Source of the DNA: Moorena bouillonii PNG
GTDB lineage: Bacteria > Cyanobacteriota > Cyanobacteriia > Cyanobacteriales > Coleofasciculaceae
Assembly (NCBI RefSeq): GCF_001942495.1
Contig: NZ_MKZS01000001.1
Coordinates: 6,703,029-6,767,028 of the forward strand
DNA: 64,000 bases
Direction: 5' to 3'
The first letter of the stretch is position 1. Every line of letters starts with the position of its first letter. A program made the position numbers and the translations under genes. The notes under the pieces were generated by a model. The model saw only the letters and a program-made list of their open reading frames with translations. It did no database searches and had not been told where the DNA came from. Of the stretch, positions 27,174 through 35,530 are shown one piece after another.

Positions 27174-27215
27174 ATGATGCAAAAAAAAATCACGATCATC
27201 AATCCCGGCTTTTAA
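27174..27215 (+). CDS. 13-codon ORF with strong ribosome binding site
   Basis: AGGAG at 27161-27165 is 8 nt ahead of ATG ATG. The peptide is MMQKKITIINPGF. A run of nine A's (27181-27189) follows the third codon's first base. One added A would give a 24-residue peptide ending DLPWEY, and one lost A a 17-residue peptide. Either this is a leader or short peptide, or it is the surviving start of a deleted gene. No family was recognised. The combination of promoter, hairpin and Shine-Dalgarno makes translation likely. Confidence 0.35.
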   Translation: MMQKKITIINPGF

Positions 27216-27465
27216 GCAAGTCACCTGATCTCCCTTGGGAATACTGAATTCTGACCTCAAAGATTGTAAGCATTCAGCTTATGGGCTATGGGCACGCTAC
27301 TTGAGCGGCCATTGGGTGCATCTCCTCAAAGCTGACAGGAAAGCCCACCGGACTGTTTACTGCATTGATTAAACACAACTTGGAGTTCTTCGTAATCTAA
27401 ATTAATCATGACTCTTCTGATTGCTGAATAAGAAGAAACACGAGCATGCATGAATTTGAAGTCTA
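27216..27465. other. intergenic, no gene seen
   Basis: A mixed-composition stretch after the short ORF. A word GCTATGGGCACGCTACTTGAG (27286 region) resembles a decayed family A unit. No ORF with a supportable start was found. Confidence 0.35.
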
Positions 27466-27606
27466 CTAATTAATTCGGGCTCGGTGGCGTTCCACAAATC
27501 TACCCAATTGTCGATAACCCCAATAACCACTGATCATCCCCATAATGATAATTAGAAGCACTAGCCATAGAGGATGACGAAGACCATGAGGATCAAGGGT
27601 GATCAA
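27466..27606 (-). CDS. possible small membrane protein or gene remnant
   Basis: From TTG 27606 the minus strand encodes 46 residues with one hydrophobic span (LWLVLLIIIMGMISGYWGY) and a basic tail ending ERHRARIN. The frame stays open upstream to about 27713 (EAIARKNGIIPIIYP, PNPGEKLNRRF) with no ATG. It may therefore be the 3' remnant of a longer gene rather than an intact one. It is not recognised, and no ribosome binding site is clear. Confidence 0.25.
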   Translation of the reverse strand: MITLDPHGLRHPLWLVLLIIIMGMISGYWGYRQLGRFVERHRARIN

Positions 27607-27726
27607 GTATTTGCAAGAGAAACGTCGATTAAGCTTTTCTCCAGGATTTGGGTATATTATGGGAATTATGCCATTTTTTCGGGCTATTGCTTCACTATAA
27701 ACCTTTTTCCTCTATAAGCGATGCAG

Positions 27727-27772
27727 AGGTGCGACCCGTGGCGAATTTAATTCGCCTACGGAAAGCGCACCT
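27727..27772. repeat. AGGTGCG-type palindromic repeat inserted in a family B repeat
   Basis: Ends AGGTGCG and CGCACCT flank GGCGAATTTAATTCGCC. The same element with identical ends is at 62693-62743. Here it is bordered on both sides by CAG and splits a family B unit, whose halves are GATGCAG on the left and CAGCGGTCTTGGGGG on the right. Confidence 0.75.
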
Positions 27773-28683
27773 CAGCGGTCTTGGGGGTTCCCCCCATGAG
27801 CGACTGCATCAAGAATGGAACAGCCCTGCCACTGGCGAGGGGATTGGCCAAAATACCGCCGGAAATCTCGACTAAACTGAGATGGGCTAGAGTAACCCAC
27901 TTGATATGCGGCCTCAGCAACTGTAGAGCCACTCACAATAAGCCTGGATGCATCATTGAGGCGATGAAGCTTAATAAACTGAATAGGGGAATAAGTCGTG
28001 ATTTCCTTGAACTTGCGGTGAAACGCTGCGCGGCTCATGCCTGCTTCCTTGGCCAATTCGTCAATCGAGATAGCTTCATGAAGATTGGCTCTGAGGAAGG
28101 TCAAGGCCCGCGATATTTTCTGCATTCCTCCACCAAATGCTTGGTAAACCGAGCACCCAGCCTCGCCTCGAAGAACGGCAAACATCAGTTCTTTAAGCCT
28201 ACCGTTGCCGAGTATATTGAGGGCAACAGGATCATCTAGCAATTCCAGGATGCCCTGAAGTGCCTTCGTAAATTCGTTATCCCATTTGGCCACAGTTAGC
28301 CCAGGTACTATTTCGGTACTGGAGGTGCTGGAACTGTCTATAGCTGCCATGTCAATAACAGTTTCAAACATTGTAGGAGTCTCAATGCCCAACCAAAGAC
28401 CAAGTAGGGGTTTTTCCGGTGATGCCTCGATCACTTCTGCCTCTACAGGAAGAGGCAGCGTACAGCACAAGTATTGGTTCTTATCATAGATTTGCGTTGT
28501 GCCGTTCAAATATGCTCGTTTCCTACCCTGGACAATGGCGCAAATGCCAGGTTCGTATACCCCTGGCAATCGTTCCACAAGGTGACTCGTTCGAAACAGT
28601 TGTAATCCCTCAATAGGGGTATCGTTTACGCCCTCGGAACTTGCGTGACGATTAATAAGATGGACAATCTTACACATATTCAT
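27772..28683 (-). CDS. AraC family transcriptional regulator
   Basis: The chosen start is ATG 28683 (MNMCKIVHLINR), giving 303 residues. The open frame continues to 28905, but the added 74 residues are unlike the family and would leave no spacer to the divergent gene. The N-terminal ligand domain is AraC_N type (VYEPGICAIVQGRKRAYL, TLPLPVEAEVIEASPEKPLLGLWLGI). Two helix-turn-helix motifs follow at ~212-300 (SIDELAKEAGMSRAAFHRKF; TVAEAAYQVGYSSPSQFSRD). The C-terminus ends inside a family B repeat, so the native tail may have been replaced. It is divergent from the alpha/beta hydrolase gene and probably regulates it from the ~220-bp spacer (inference). Confidence 0.9.
   Translation of the reverse strand: MNMCKIVHLINRHASSEGVNDTPIEGLQLFRTSHLVERLPGVYEPGICAIVQGRKRAYLNGTTQIYDKNQYLCCTLPLPVEAEVIEASPEKPLLGLWLGIETPTMFETVIDMAAIDSSSTSSTEIVPGLTVAKWDNEFTKALQGILELLDDPVALNILGNGRLKELMFAVLRGEAGCSVYQAFGGGMQKISRALTFLRANLHEAISIDELAKEAGMSRAAFHRKFKEITTYSPIQFIKLHRLNDASRLIVSGSTVAEAAYQVGYSSPSQFSRDFRRYFGQSPRQWQGCSILDAVAHGGNPQDR
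27773..27814. repeat. family B repeat, right part
   Basis: CAGCGGTCTTGGGGGTTCC to GACTGCATCAAG. It forms the 3' end of the AraC-type regulator gene on the minus strand and supplies the last ~14 residues (ILDAVAHGGNPQDR). Confidence 0.75.
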
Positions 28684-28903
28684 GAATCTAGGATGACTTA
28701 TTTTGACTATATTGATCCTTCTCTGAGATAAATAGGCAAAAAAATGAGAGGAATAGGCTTGTTTTAGAAGATTCCAAGGGATTAATCTGCAAGTAGACGC
28801 AGAGCGCTTGGGGCACATTCTAAGGTCATAAATGCTCTGTGGAGAAGTCCTGAAAATCGTGCTGAAGACTCTGCTAACCAAACTATGTAGATAGGAATAA
28901 AAC

Positions 28904-29845
28904 ATGTTTAATCTGATCCTTAATCCCGGAAAAAACGAGATTTCCTTTAAAAGCCAGGGATATACTCTAGCTGCTAATCTATATGTTCCTAGAGAGTTTG
29001 ATCCCTCTAACAGCTATCCAGCTGTTATCTATTCGCCTCCCTTCAATCAGGTCAAGGAACAGAGTGGTGCGATCTATTGCCACAAGCTGGCCGAGAGGGG
29101 CTATGTTGCTTTAGCCTTCGACCACGTTGGCTATGGTGACAGTGAAGGTGAAATTCGCAACTATGAGAACGCCAACATTAAGATGGAAAGCATCCGCGAT
29201 GGGATTAGTTTTCTGGGCACCTTACCCTTTGTTAATCGAGATCGCCTTTTTGGCCTTGGCATGTGCGCCAGTGGTGGCTATATGGCCCTGGTGGCAACTA
29301 CGGATAAAAGGCTCAAAGCCATCGCAACCGTCTCTGGCATGATGAGTAATCAAACAAGTTATTTCAAAACGATGGACCGTGAAACTGTTTGCGCTGCCAT
29401 CGCAACAGCAAATGCGGGACGGCAAAAGTTTTATGAAACGGGTAAAGTCGAATACATGGATGGCCTTGGTATGGAAAGTTTGGATCTCGACTCCCTCGAC
29501 AAAAAATCAGCTCAGTATGAAGGCTATGAGTTCTACATGACCAAACGGGCTGGAGCTGAAACCTATCCTAACTACTCTCACAAGTCGCCAACTTTTCTGC
29601 TGGAAACACCAATGCTAGCTGATGCTCAGTCCTATGCACCTTATCTTTACACACCCTACATCGGTATCTACGGTGAGAAGGCATTACAGGATACTGGCTC
29701 ATTGACAGTAAAATTTTATGAGGCTGCAAGCGAACCGAAAGAGCTGGTTGAGATTTCAGGTGCAAGTCATGTATCGCTCTATGACATCAATGCAGATGTA
29801 GATCGTGCTATCACAGCAATAGATACATTCTTCCAAAAACATTAA
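28904..29845 (+). CDS. alpha/beta hydrolase, YcjY/dienelactone-hydrolase-like
   Basis: This 313-residue protein has AGGA eight bases before the ATG. The fold is seen in YPAVIYSPPFNQVKEQSG (oxyanion region), AFDHVGYGDSEGE and the nucleophile elbow GLGMCASGGYM (~residue 120). At that elbow the usual serine is cysteine, as in dienelactone hydrolases and YcjY-type proteins. The late histidine is in ISGASHVSLYD (~290). The substrate is unknown; small esters or xenobiotics are plausible. It is divergent from an AraC regulator, a common arrangement for inducible detoxification enzymes of this family. Confidence 0.85.
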   Translation: MFNLILNPGKNEISFKSQGYTLAANLYVPREFDPSNSYPAVIYSPPFNQVKEQSGAIYCHKLAERGYVALAFDHVGYGDSEGEIRNYENANIKMESIRDGISFLGTLPFVNRDRLFGLGMCASGGYMALVATTDKRLKAIATVSGMMSNQTSYFKTMDRETVCAAIATANAGRQKFYETGKVEYMDGLGMESLDLDSLDKKSAQYEGYEFYMTKRAGAETYPNYSHKSPTFLLETPMLADAQSYAPYLYTPYIGIYGEKALQDTGSLTVKFYEAASEPKELVEISGASHVSLYDINADVDRAITAIDTFFQKH

Positions 29846-29874
29846 AAGCTAATTTTGCCTTGAAATTAATACTG

Positions 29875-29976
29875 ATACCAAATCCTGTTGAGATAGGTAC
29901 CTTATTATCAATTAAGACTTATGTAGATCAGTCTTTTCTCAATAAGAAAGGGTTCTCTGTAAGCCGGATTTGGTAT
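29875..29976. repeat. MITE-like element, ATACCAAATCC ends
   Basis: ATACCAAATCC (29875-29885) and GGATTTGGTAT (29966-29976) are perfect 11-bp inverted ends of a 102-bp AT-rich element. A second member is at 37573-37676. Confidence 0.8.
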
Positions 29977-30083
29977 GACATGGCTGAGGGGGTGACATGA
30001 GCCATGAAAAGCTTGCTGTATAAGGCTTTGAGGCCAATTAACTAAGGAAAGATACAGTCCCAAATTAACTCTCGATTCATTGT

Positions 30084-30132
30084 CTTGATGCAGCCGTTCA
30101 TGGGGGAAACCACCATGAGCGGCTGCATCAAG
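30084..30132. repeat. family B hairpin repeat, complete copy
   Basis: CTTGATGCAG (30084-30093) and CTGCATCAAG (30123-30132) are perfect inverted arms, with TTCATGGGGG and an ATGAGCGG word inside. This copy shows the full symmetric form of the family. Confidence 0.85.
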
Positions 30133-30336
30133 AAGCGCTGTAGTCTTTTTCTTTTACTTTCAAACTTTATTCCAAGAGGTAAAGCATTGGCTAACTTTTC
30201 AATGGCTAACTCTTTTGATTGATTGTAGCATAATAACTACAATATTTACTAAAATAGAATTACGATCCTTTAGTTTAAATTTTAGATGCTTTTGATATAA
30301 TAAGGGTAACATTTTCAGCAAAAATCCGTATGGGGG
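30133..30336. other. AT-rich intergenic, no gene
   Basis: About 200 bp with no ORF or RNA recognised, between the family B copy and the next MITE-like element. Confidence 0.3.
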
Positions 30337-30473
30337 CTAGGGCGTGTTTTCAAAGTTTTCCGCAAGATTATGATCCCCCCCAGCCCCCCTTAAAAAAGGG
30401 GGGAGCCATACTCAAAGTCCCCCTTTTTTAAGGGAGATTTAGGGGTATCTCCGAGTTTGAAAACACGCCCTAG
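30337..30473. repeat. MITE-like element with perfect 18-bp inverted ends
   Basis: CTAGGGCGTGTTTTCAAA (30337-30354) and its exact complement at 30456-30473 bound a 137-bp element. The interior forms a second stem from CCCCCTTAAAAAAGGGGG-type sequence. Confidence 0.85.
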
Positions 30474-30905
30474 TGACGAATGGATTACGCTATCAGTTTG
30501 TTTATCTGCAGCAGGAAACTTCCCCAACTTATCAGCTGATGCCATTACTGAACTTGATGGAATCTGAAAGTTCTATTAAATTGCTACAGGTTCTTAAAGC
30601 TATCTGTAAACTCTAAAATATGATATCCTAATGTGATATTATCAGCAGGGAAGCTTGTCCTAGTCATTCTTGTTTCCCGGTCCCAAGGAAAAGTAGATAC
30701 ACCCTGCATTTAGTTAATCTCTCCAATTCTACGATTACAGAAACTGAAGCCTCAAAATCCTGAGTATCCTTTATCAAGACCAATCATTGTTTGTGACGAC
30801 GATGGAATCACAATCAAATTTTATTATTTCCCCATTGGTGTAAGCATTCAGCTATTGGTAATATCCAAGACAAAAGCCGCTTTATTGATATCAACTTTTT
30901 AGGTT
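30474..30905. other. intergenic, no intact gene
   Basis: Downstream of the PEP-CTERM gene (minus strand). No ORF of note and no RNA was recognised. Confidence 0.35.
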
Positions 30906-31568
30906 TTAGACAATGCGGCGTGTCCCAGCTAGACCTACAGCGAATAAGCCTAATCCCAGTAGAGTGGAGGGTTCCGGTACACTAACTGGTTTGGGGTCAG
31001 AGGGGCGGATAACTTTTATAGGGGATATTGCTGTTAGTTTACTACTGCCTTCACGATTAGACCCTACACTTTGCAGACGCACTCCAAACTTTTGCTCCTC
31101 AAACATATCGAGCGTTAAGGCTTCTGTAGCGTGAGATAGGGTAAAGCTAGTGGATTGAATATCATCAGTTCCGATACCATTGGTGCCAATCTTTAAACCA
31201 AAATCGAATGAGCCAGGGTTGCTAGGACCACCACCGTTCAGATTGACACCATTGCCAAGATTGCTAGTATTGGTTACCAAACTCCCGGTTACATCATTGC
31301 CACTAACACTCAAATCATTTGAGTTCAAATTGAAAGTGTCGTTAATATCGAAGAATACCCCAGTGATGTCGGCCAAGGTATCAGTCACTTCAAAGTTAAA
31401 CTTAACATCATTGCCAACTTCCTCTAAAGTAATGTTGACTGTAGCGGGATCACCGGTAAACGGAGAAATATCGAAGTCAAGAACAGCCGCTTCGGCAGAG
31501 ATGGCGTTCAATGTAGAAGCAGCGATTGTTACAGTAGCAGCTGCCATTAAAGAGGGCTTGATGTTCAT
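30906..31568 (-). CDS. PEP-CTERM sorting domain protein
   Basis: This 220-residue secreted protein has a signal peptide (MNIKPSLMAAATVTIAAST ... AEAA, ~1-28). Its body is acidic, Asn/Asp-rich and beta-predicted (FFDINDTFNLNSNDLSVSG). The C-terminal PEP-CTERM signal is VPEPSTLLGLGLFAVGLAG followed by TRR. PEP-CTERM proteins are sorted by an exosortase (EpsH family) at the cell surface, often with exopolysaccharide. The body has no recognised domain. No exosortase gene lies in this window. A good signal peptide and sorting tail at the right spacing argue it is intact. Confidence 0.93.
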   Translation of the reverse strand: MNIKPSLMAAATVTIAASTLNAISAEAAVLDFDISPFTGDPATVNITLEEVGNDVKFNFEVTDTLADITGVFFDINDTFNLNSNDLSVSGNDVTGSLVTNTSNLGNGVNLNGGGPSNPGSFDFGLKIGTNGIGTDDIQSTSFTLSHATEALTLDMFEEQKFGVRLQSVGSNREGSSKLTAISPIKVIRPSDPKPVSVPEPSTLLGLGLFAVGLAGTRRIV

Positions 31569-31656
31569 GAGTGGTAATCCTTAACTGTTCTTAATTATCA
31601 GGATTACAGGCTGATGTTTGCATTCAGGTTAGTTCAATGTATCCGTAGTTGATGAG

Positions 31657-32112
31657 TTACTGTATCACTTCCGCAGATAGCCTAGGTCTAATCCCATAAT
31701 GACGATAATTCCAATAATCCCGCAAAATTTTGTTGTGGTCAAAGCAGAGATTAGATGGCACTTCCCAAGGGTGAAAAATGCCCAGATTTTTAGCATCATC
31801 AGCGGCTTTGGGTTCACCAGTTGCTGTAGCTAAAAAGACAATACTAATGGTATGCTTACGGGCATCACGATTAGGGTCAGAATACACCTGGAATTGCTCA
31901 ATTAGTTCAACCTGTAAGCTGATTTCTTCCTTAGCTTCCCGCACCGCTGCTGTTTCTACGGACTCGCCGTAATCTACAAAGCCACCGGGAATTGCCCAGC
32001 CTAAAGGGGGATTCTGCCGTTCTATCAAAATAATCGGTCGATGGGGTCGGTCGATTAGTTCAATAATGATATCAACAGTGGGAGCAGGATTACGGTATTG
32101 AGTAGAAGTCAT
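31657..32112 (-). CDS. NUDIX hydrolase
   Basis: This 151-residue protein has the Nudix box [21 protein letters not shown] (~45-66), matching GX5EX7REUXEEXGU with the final glycine replaced by serine (EEISL). Nudix enzymes hydrolyse nucleoside diphosphates linked to another moiety. The sequence [15 protein letters not shown] is close to ADP-ribose pyrophosphatase or 8-oxo-dGTPase types, but the substrate is not assignable. The start at ATG 32112 is the only good one. It is divergent from the GltS-type gene, with a palindromic operator-like site between them. Confidence 0.9.
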   Translation of the reverse strand: MTSTQYRNPAPTVDIIIELIDRPHRPIILIERQNPPLGWAIPGGFVDYGESVETAAVREAKEEISLQVELIEQFQVYSDPNRDARKHTISIVFLATATGEPKAADDAKNLGIFHPWEVPSNLCFDHNKILRDYWNYRHYGIRPRLSAEVIQ

Positions 32113-32154
32113 GGGTTAGATAAAATATGCTTGAGTATTTATCATATAGCAAAG

Positions 32155-32184
32155 GGAGTAGGGAGTAGGGAGTAGGGAGTAGGG
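32155..32184. repeat. GGGAGTA tandem heptamer
   Basis: About four GGGAGTA units directly upstream of the NUDIX gene start. Confidence 0.75.
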
Positions 32185-32200
32185 AAATTCCGATCAAAAA

Positions 32201-32224
32201 TTCTCACAATATTAATTGTGAGAA
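32201..32224. promoter_or_regulatory. perfect palindrome, operator-like
   Basis: TTCTCACAAT and ATTGTGAGAA are exact 10-bp arms around a 4-base spacer. It lies 88 bp upstream of the NUDIX start and 232 bp upstream of the symporter start. It fits a dimeric repressor or activator site, but no T-run follows on either strand, so a terminator is less likely. Confidence 0.5.
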
Positions 32225-32455
32225 ATGCGATGTGTCCGATTAGCCTGACCCAAAAACTAGAGACTAGACGGAATTTTCTCTCTCGCCTGAGTTAAAATAT
32301 TCTTTTATTCAGCATCACCACGATAGACTCAACTTGCCGACGATGCTTTACTGTTAAAGCTTTACAGTCAAAGCTTTATCGTCAAATTTCAAATTTTTAG
32401 TTACCAGAGGCAGTTGACTTCGGTGCTGTAACTATCCCACTGAGGGGAAGGTGCT

Positions 32456-33916
32456 ATGTTTACGCTCATCAATGCTTTATTTGCTTTGATAATGATCGGG
32501 ATTCTACTCCTGATCGGCAGGTTTCTTAAACAGAAAGTTCGGCTGTTTCAATCCCTTTATCTACCAGAATCGGTTATTGCTGGGGGAGTAGCATTGTTAC
32601 TCGGCCCAGCAGTATTGGGTGCGATCGCATCTACCCTATCAGGTACAGATTCATTACTGGCTGGGGGTCTGTTTCCAAAAACCATGGGAACAGTTTGGTC
32701 TCAGTCTCCTGGTGTCTTTATCAATGTTGTCTTCGCCGCCTTATTTTTAGGTGAAGCGATCCCCAGTCCCATAAAAATTTGGCGCAAAGCGGCACCTCAG
32801 GTCGCATTCGGTCAAACCCTGGCCTGGGGACAATATGTGATTGGACTGCTGCTAGTTCTGTTAGTGTTGAGTCCGATATTCGGTGTCGATCCCATCGCAG
32901 GTGCATTAATCGAAATTGCCTTTGAAGGCGGTCACGGCACCGCTGCTGGCATGACCGATACCTTTAGAAAATTGGGTTTTAACGACGGTGGTGACTTGGC
33001 TCTAGGCTTGGCTACAGTCGGTATTCTCTCAGGGGTGATCGCAGGTACCTGGCTAGCAAGCTGGGGCAGGCGCAAGGGCTACATCCAGGCCAGCCCTGCG
33101 ACCAGCGACCTACAACAGTTTCGGGATAAAATTCAAAATACAATTCAACAGACAATTCAAGGAGAACCTACTGAAGTTAGGTTAGCCAGAGCGAGATTAA
33201 TGGATGGTTTACTGATCGATCCCCTGTCATTGAACCTTGCTTTTGTAGGAGTTGCGATCGCAATCGGCTGGCTAATCCTGGCAGTGCTCAAGTTCATTGA
33301 GTCAGTGACTTGGGGAGCCGGTGGCTTTCAAGTAATTGAGTATGTGCCTCTGTTTCCCATGGCACTAATTGGTGGTTTGATTGTCCAAGTAGTAACGGTG
33401 CGTCTAGGACTGGGGTCACTAATTATTCGACCCTTGCAGGAGCGCATCTCTGGGGTAGCGTTAGATGTGGTAATTGTGACCGCATTAGCGTCGATTTCCC
33501 TAAGAGTGCTGGGAAACAACCTCCTGCCATTTTTAATTCTTGCGATCGCTGGCATCATCTGGAACATCTGGGCATTTCTGTTCCTGGCACCCCGTATACT
33601 CCCCAGATACTGGTTTGAGCGTGGCATCGGGGACATGGGACAATCCATGGGAGTGACAGCAACTGGTATCTTGTTGATCCGGATGGTAGACCCAGATAAC
33701 CATACCGGTGCTTTTGAGAGTTTCGCCTACAAACAGTTGTTCTTTGAACCGATAGTAGGTGGTGGCTTGTTTACTGCTGCTGCACCAGCACTGATTGTGC
33801 AATTTGGCCCATCGGTAGTGTTACTGCTAACCACAGGATTACTAGCGTTCTGGTTAATGTTTGGTCTGTGGAACTTTAAGCGGATGAGAAAGACATTCAG
33901 GCAAGCTAATCTTTAA
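32456..33916 (+). CDS. gltS: sodium/glutamate symporter (GltS, ESS family)
   Basis: This 486-residue polytopic membrane protein belongs to the ESS family of Na+/glutamate carriers. Two inverted halves each have about five spans. The N-half motif is IEIAFEGGHGTAAGM (re-entrant loop, ~160-175) and the C-half contains ERGIGDMGQSMGVTATGILLIRM. E. coli GltS is ~400 residues; the extra ~80 lie in the central cytoplasmic loop (QQFRDKIQNTIQQTIQGEP). The ATG at 32456 follows GGGGAAGGTGCT, a usable ribosome binding site. Transport of glutamate or a related dicarboxylate is likely; specificity is inferred from the family. Confidence 0.88.
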   Translation: MFTLINALFALIMIGILLLIGRFLKQKVRLFQSLYLPESVIAGGVALLLGPAVLGAIASTLSGTDSLLAGGLFPKTMGTVWSQSPGVFINVVFAALFLGEAIPSPIKIWRKAAPQVAFGQTLAWGQYVIGLLLVLLVLSPIFGVDPIAGALIEIAFEGGHGTAAGMTDTFRKLGFNDGGDLALGLATVGILSGVIAGTWLASWGRRKGYIQASPATSDLQQFRDKIQNTIQQTIQGEPTEVRLARARLMDGLLIDPLSLNLAFVGVAIAIGWLILAVLKFIESVTWGAGGFQVIEYVPLFPMALIGGLIVQVVTVRLGLGSLIIRPLQERISGVALDVVIVTALASISLRVLGNNLLPFLILAIAGIIWNIWAFLFLAPRILPRYWFERGIGDMGQSMGVTATGILLIRMVDPDNHTGAFESFAYKQLFFEPIVGGGLFTAAAPALIVQFGPSVVLLLTTGLLAFWLMFGLWNFKRMRKTFRQANL

Positions 33917-34030
33917 AGGGTTAGTCCGTGATCCGGCAAGGGAAGCGTGCTTCTCTTGCGCAACGCTGGGGGAGATTTGGGCTCTACTATGGTTGGTGTA
34001 AACTAAGCTGGTGAAATTTTGTAAGCAGCT

Positions 34031-34567
34031 ATGACCCAGTCGATCCCAAGGATTGCCCTCCGAGAGTTTCTCACTCAACCCAATATTGAGGCTTCTCCGG
34101 CATGGGAATTAATTGATGGGCGAGCAGTCCAAAAACCAATGCCAACCCTCTTTCACTCGCGCCTACAACGCAATCTGGTGAATTACATCAATGATCGTAC
34201 CAATGGATTTGAAGCGGTACAGGAGCTACGCTGCATCATACCTCCCTACTCGCCAGTACCAGATATTGCTATCGTTGCCTGGGATCATCTTCCTGATCAA
34301 GACGGACCCCTTGATGGAGCACCCGATTGGCTGATTGAAATTCGTTCCCCTGACCAAAGCACTTTAAACTTGCAAAACAAGATTCTTCATTGCCTCAGCA
34401 ATGGAACACAATTAGCCTGGTTAATCGATTTTGCTCGTCAGCAGATTTGGGTCTGGCAGGGAGATGACCTACCCATAGTCTGTTCAGGAGAAGACATTCT
34501 GCCAAGCTTAGGCATTCTACCCGAACTTACGGTCAACGGGGTAATGGCTATGACTCGGCGATCATAG
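34031..34567 (+). CDS. Uma2 family endonuclease (DUF820)
   Basis: This 178-residue PD-(D/E)XK fold protein belongs to a family greatly expanded in cyanobacteria. The core acidic residues lie in PVPDIAIVAWDHL and WLIEIRSPDQS (Asp, Glu), with Gln in the following helix. The C-terminus is QQIWVWQGDDLPIV, then ELTVNGVMAM. The cellular role of Uma2 proteins is unknown, although a nuclease fold is clear. The 3' half and downstream flank are duplicated at 37852-38160, and the last ~100 bp at 36627-36735. This is the only full copy. Confidence 0.9.
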   Translation: MTQSIPRIALREFLTQPNIEASPAWELIDGRAVQKPMPTLFHSRLQRNLVNYINDRTNGFEAVQELRCIIPPYSPVPDIAIVAWDHLPDQDGPLDGAPDWLIEIRSPDQSTLNLQNKILHCLSNGTQLAWLIDFARQQIWVWQGDDLPIVCSGEDILPSLGILPELTVNGVMAMTRRS

Positions 34568-34719
34568 ATCGTTGCCCCTTGCTTAATTTTCTGCTATTTG
34601 TTGCCCGAGAGTGATGATGTTGGGTATTGAGGTTCCTTGCATTAAATGAAACACTGCTTGTATACTTTATTCGTCTACAAATCCCTATCTTAGTAGTCAT
34701 AGATACCAACATTAATTTG

Positions 34720-35454
34720 ATGAAAGAGATTTTTCCAGGAGAAGTTTTTGCAGACACTGCCAACTTCGATAGTGGCATTCGCCAGTTAATGCCTCGCTAT
34801 GAGGAAATTCTGGATGTTTTAGCCCGTTGTACTCCTCCTTCTGCCCAGCGAATTCTGGATCTCGGTTGCGGTACTGGCGAGACCAGTTTGAAAATCCTTG
34901 ATCGCTGTCGGAATGCTGAAGTAATTGCGGTAGATTATTCCCCCCGAATGCTAGCTTTTGCCCGTGCAAAAATTGAGGAGGCTGGATATAGCAATAGATG
35001 GAAAGCGTACGAGGGAGATTTTGGTGACTGGGCGAATCATAACTTATCATTACCAGAACAATTTGATGTCTGTATTTCCTCTTTTGCCATCCATCATCTT
35101 AGCGATGAGATGAAGCTGAAGTTATTTCAGCGAATTCGGAAAAGTCTCAACCCAGGGGGCGTGTTTTGGAATGCTGACCTGGTTTTGCCAGAATCACCAG
35201 CCCTCAAGCAAGTTTACCAGGAAAGGCAAGAGGATTGGGCGCAAAGTCAGAGAACGACCCTAGCAGCAGTTCGCGCTAAGTTCGGAACGAGTATCTCTGA
35301 GGGTTATTCTGGTCCTGATCGCTTTAGCACCACTTATGCCCATTTGCAAATGCTGACAACTGCTGGATTTGCCTCGGTGGCGGTGCCTTGGAAGTATTAT
35401 GGTATGGCAGTATTTGGAGGGATAGTGGCAAAAACAAAGGAACCTAGGCAGTAG
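34720..35454 (+). CDS. class I SAM-dependent methyltransferase
   Basis: This 244-residue protein starts at ATG 34720 (MKEIFPGEVFADTANFD); an open frame back to 34627 lacks family-like sequence. The SAM motif I is ILDLGCGTGETSLKIL (~46-61), followed by VIAVDYSPRMLAFARAK and the motif CISSFAIHHLSDEMK with NPGGVFWNADLVLP. This pattern resembles small-molecule methyltransferases of the UbiE/Trans-aconitate type. The acceptor is unknown. It is one of three methyltransferases in this 6-kb zone, near relics of a peptide synthetase, so a former tailoring role is possible (inference). Confidence 0.88.
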   Translation: MKEIFPGEVFADTANFDSGIRQLMPRYEEILDVLARCTPPSAQRILDLGCGTGETSLKILDRCRNAEVIAVDYSPRMLAFARAKIEEAGYSNRWKAYEGDFGDWANHNLSLPEQFDVCISSFAIHHLSDEMKLKLFQRIRKSLNPGGVFWNADLVLPESPALKQVYQERQEDWAQSQRTTLAAVRAKFGTSISEGYSGPDRFSTTYAHLQMLTTAGFASVAVPWKYYGMAVFGGIVAKTKEPRQ

Positions 35455-35530
35455 AATCAAGTATCTGGGTCAAATTATTGTGATCTTTCCGCTTACCTGA
35501 CAACAACCAATCATTAATAAGCAACCATTT

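Noticed and set aside
28684..28905. N-terminal extension of the AraC regulator to 28905
   Set aside because: Composition and sequence are unlike AraC proteins and it would remove the promoter spacer to the divergent hydrolase.
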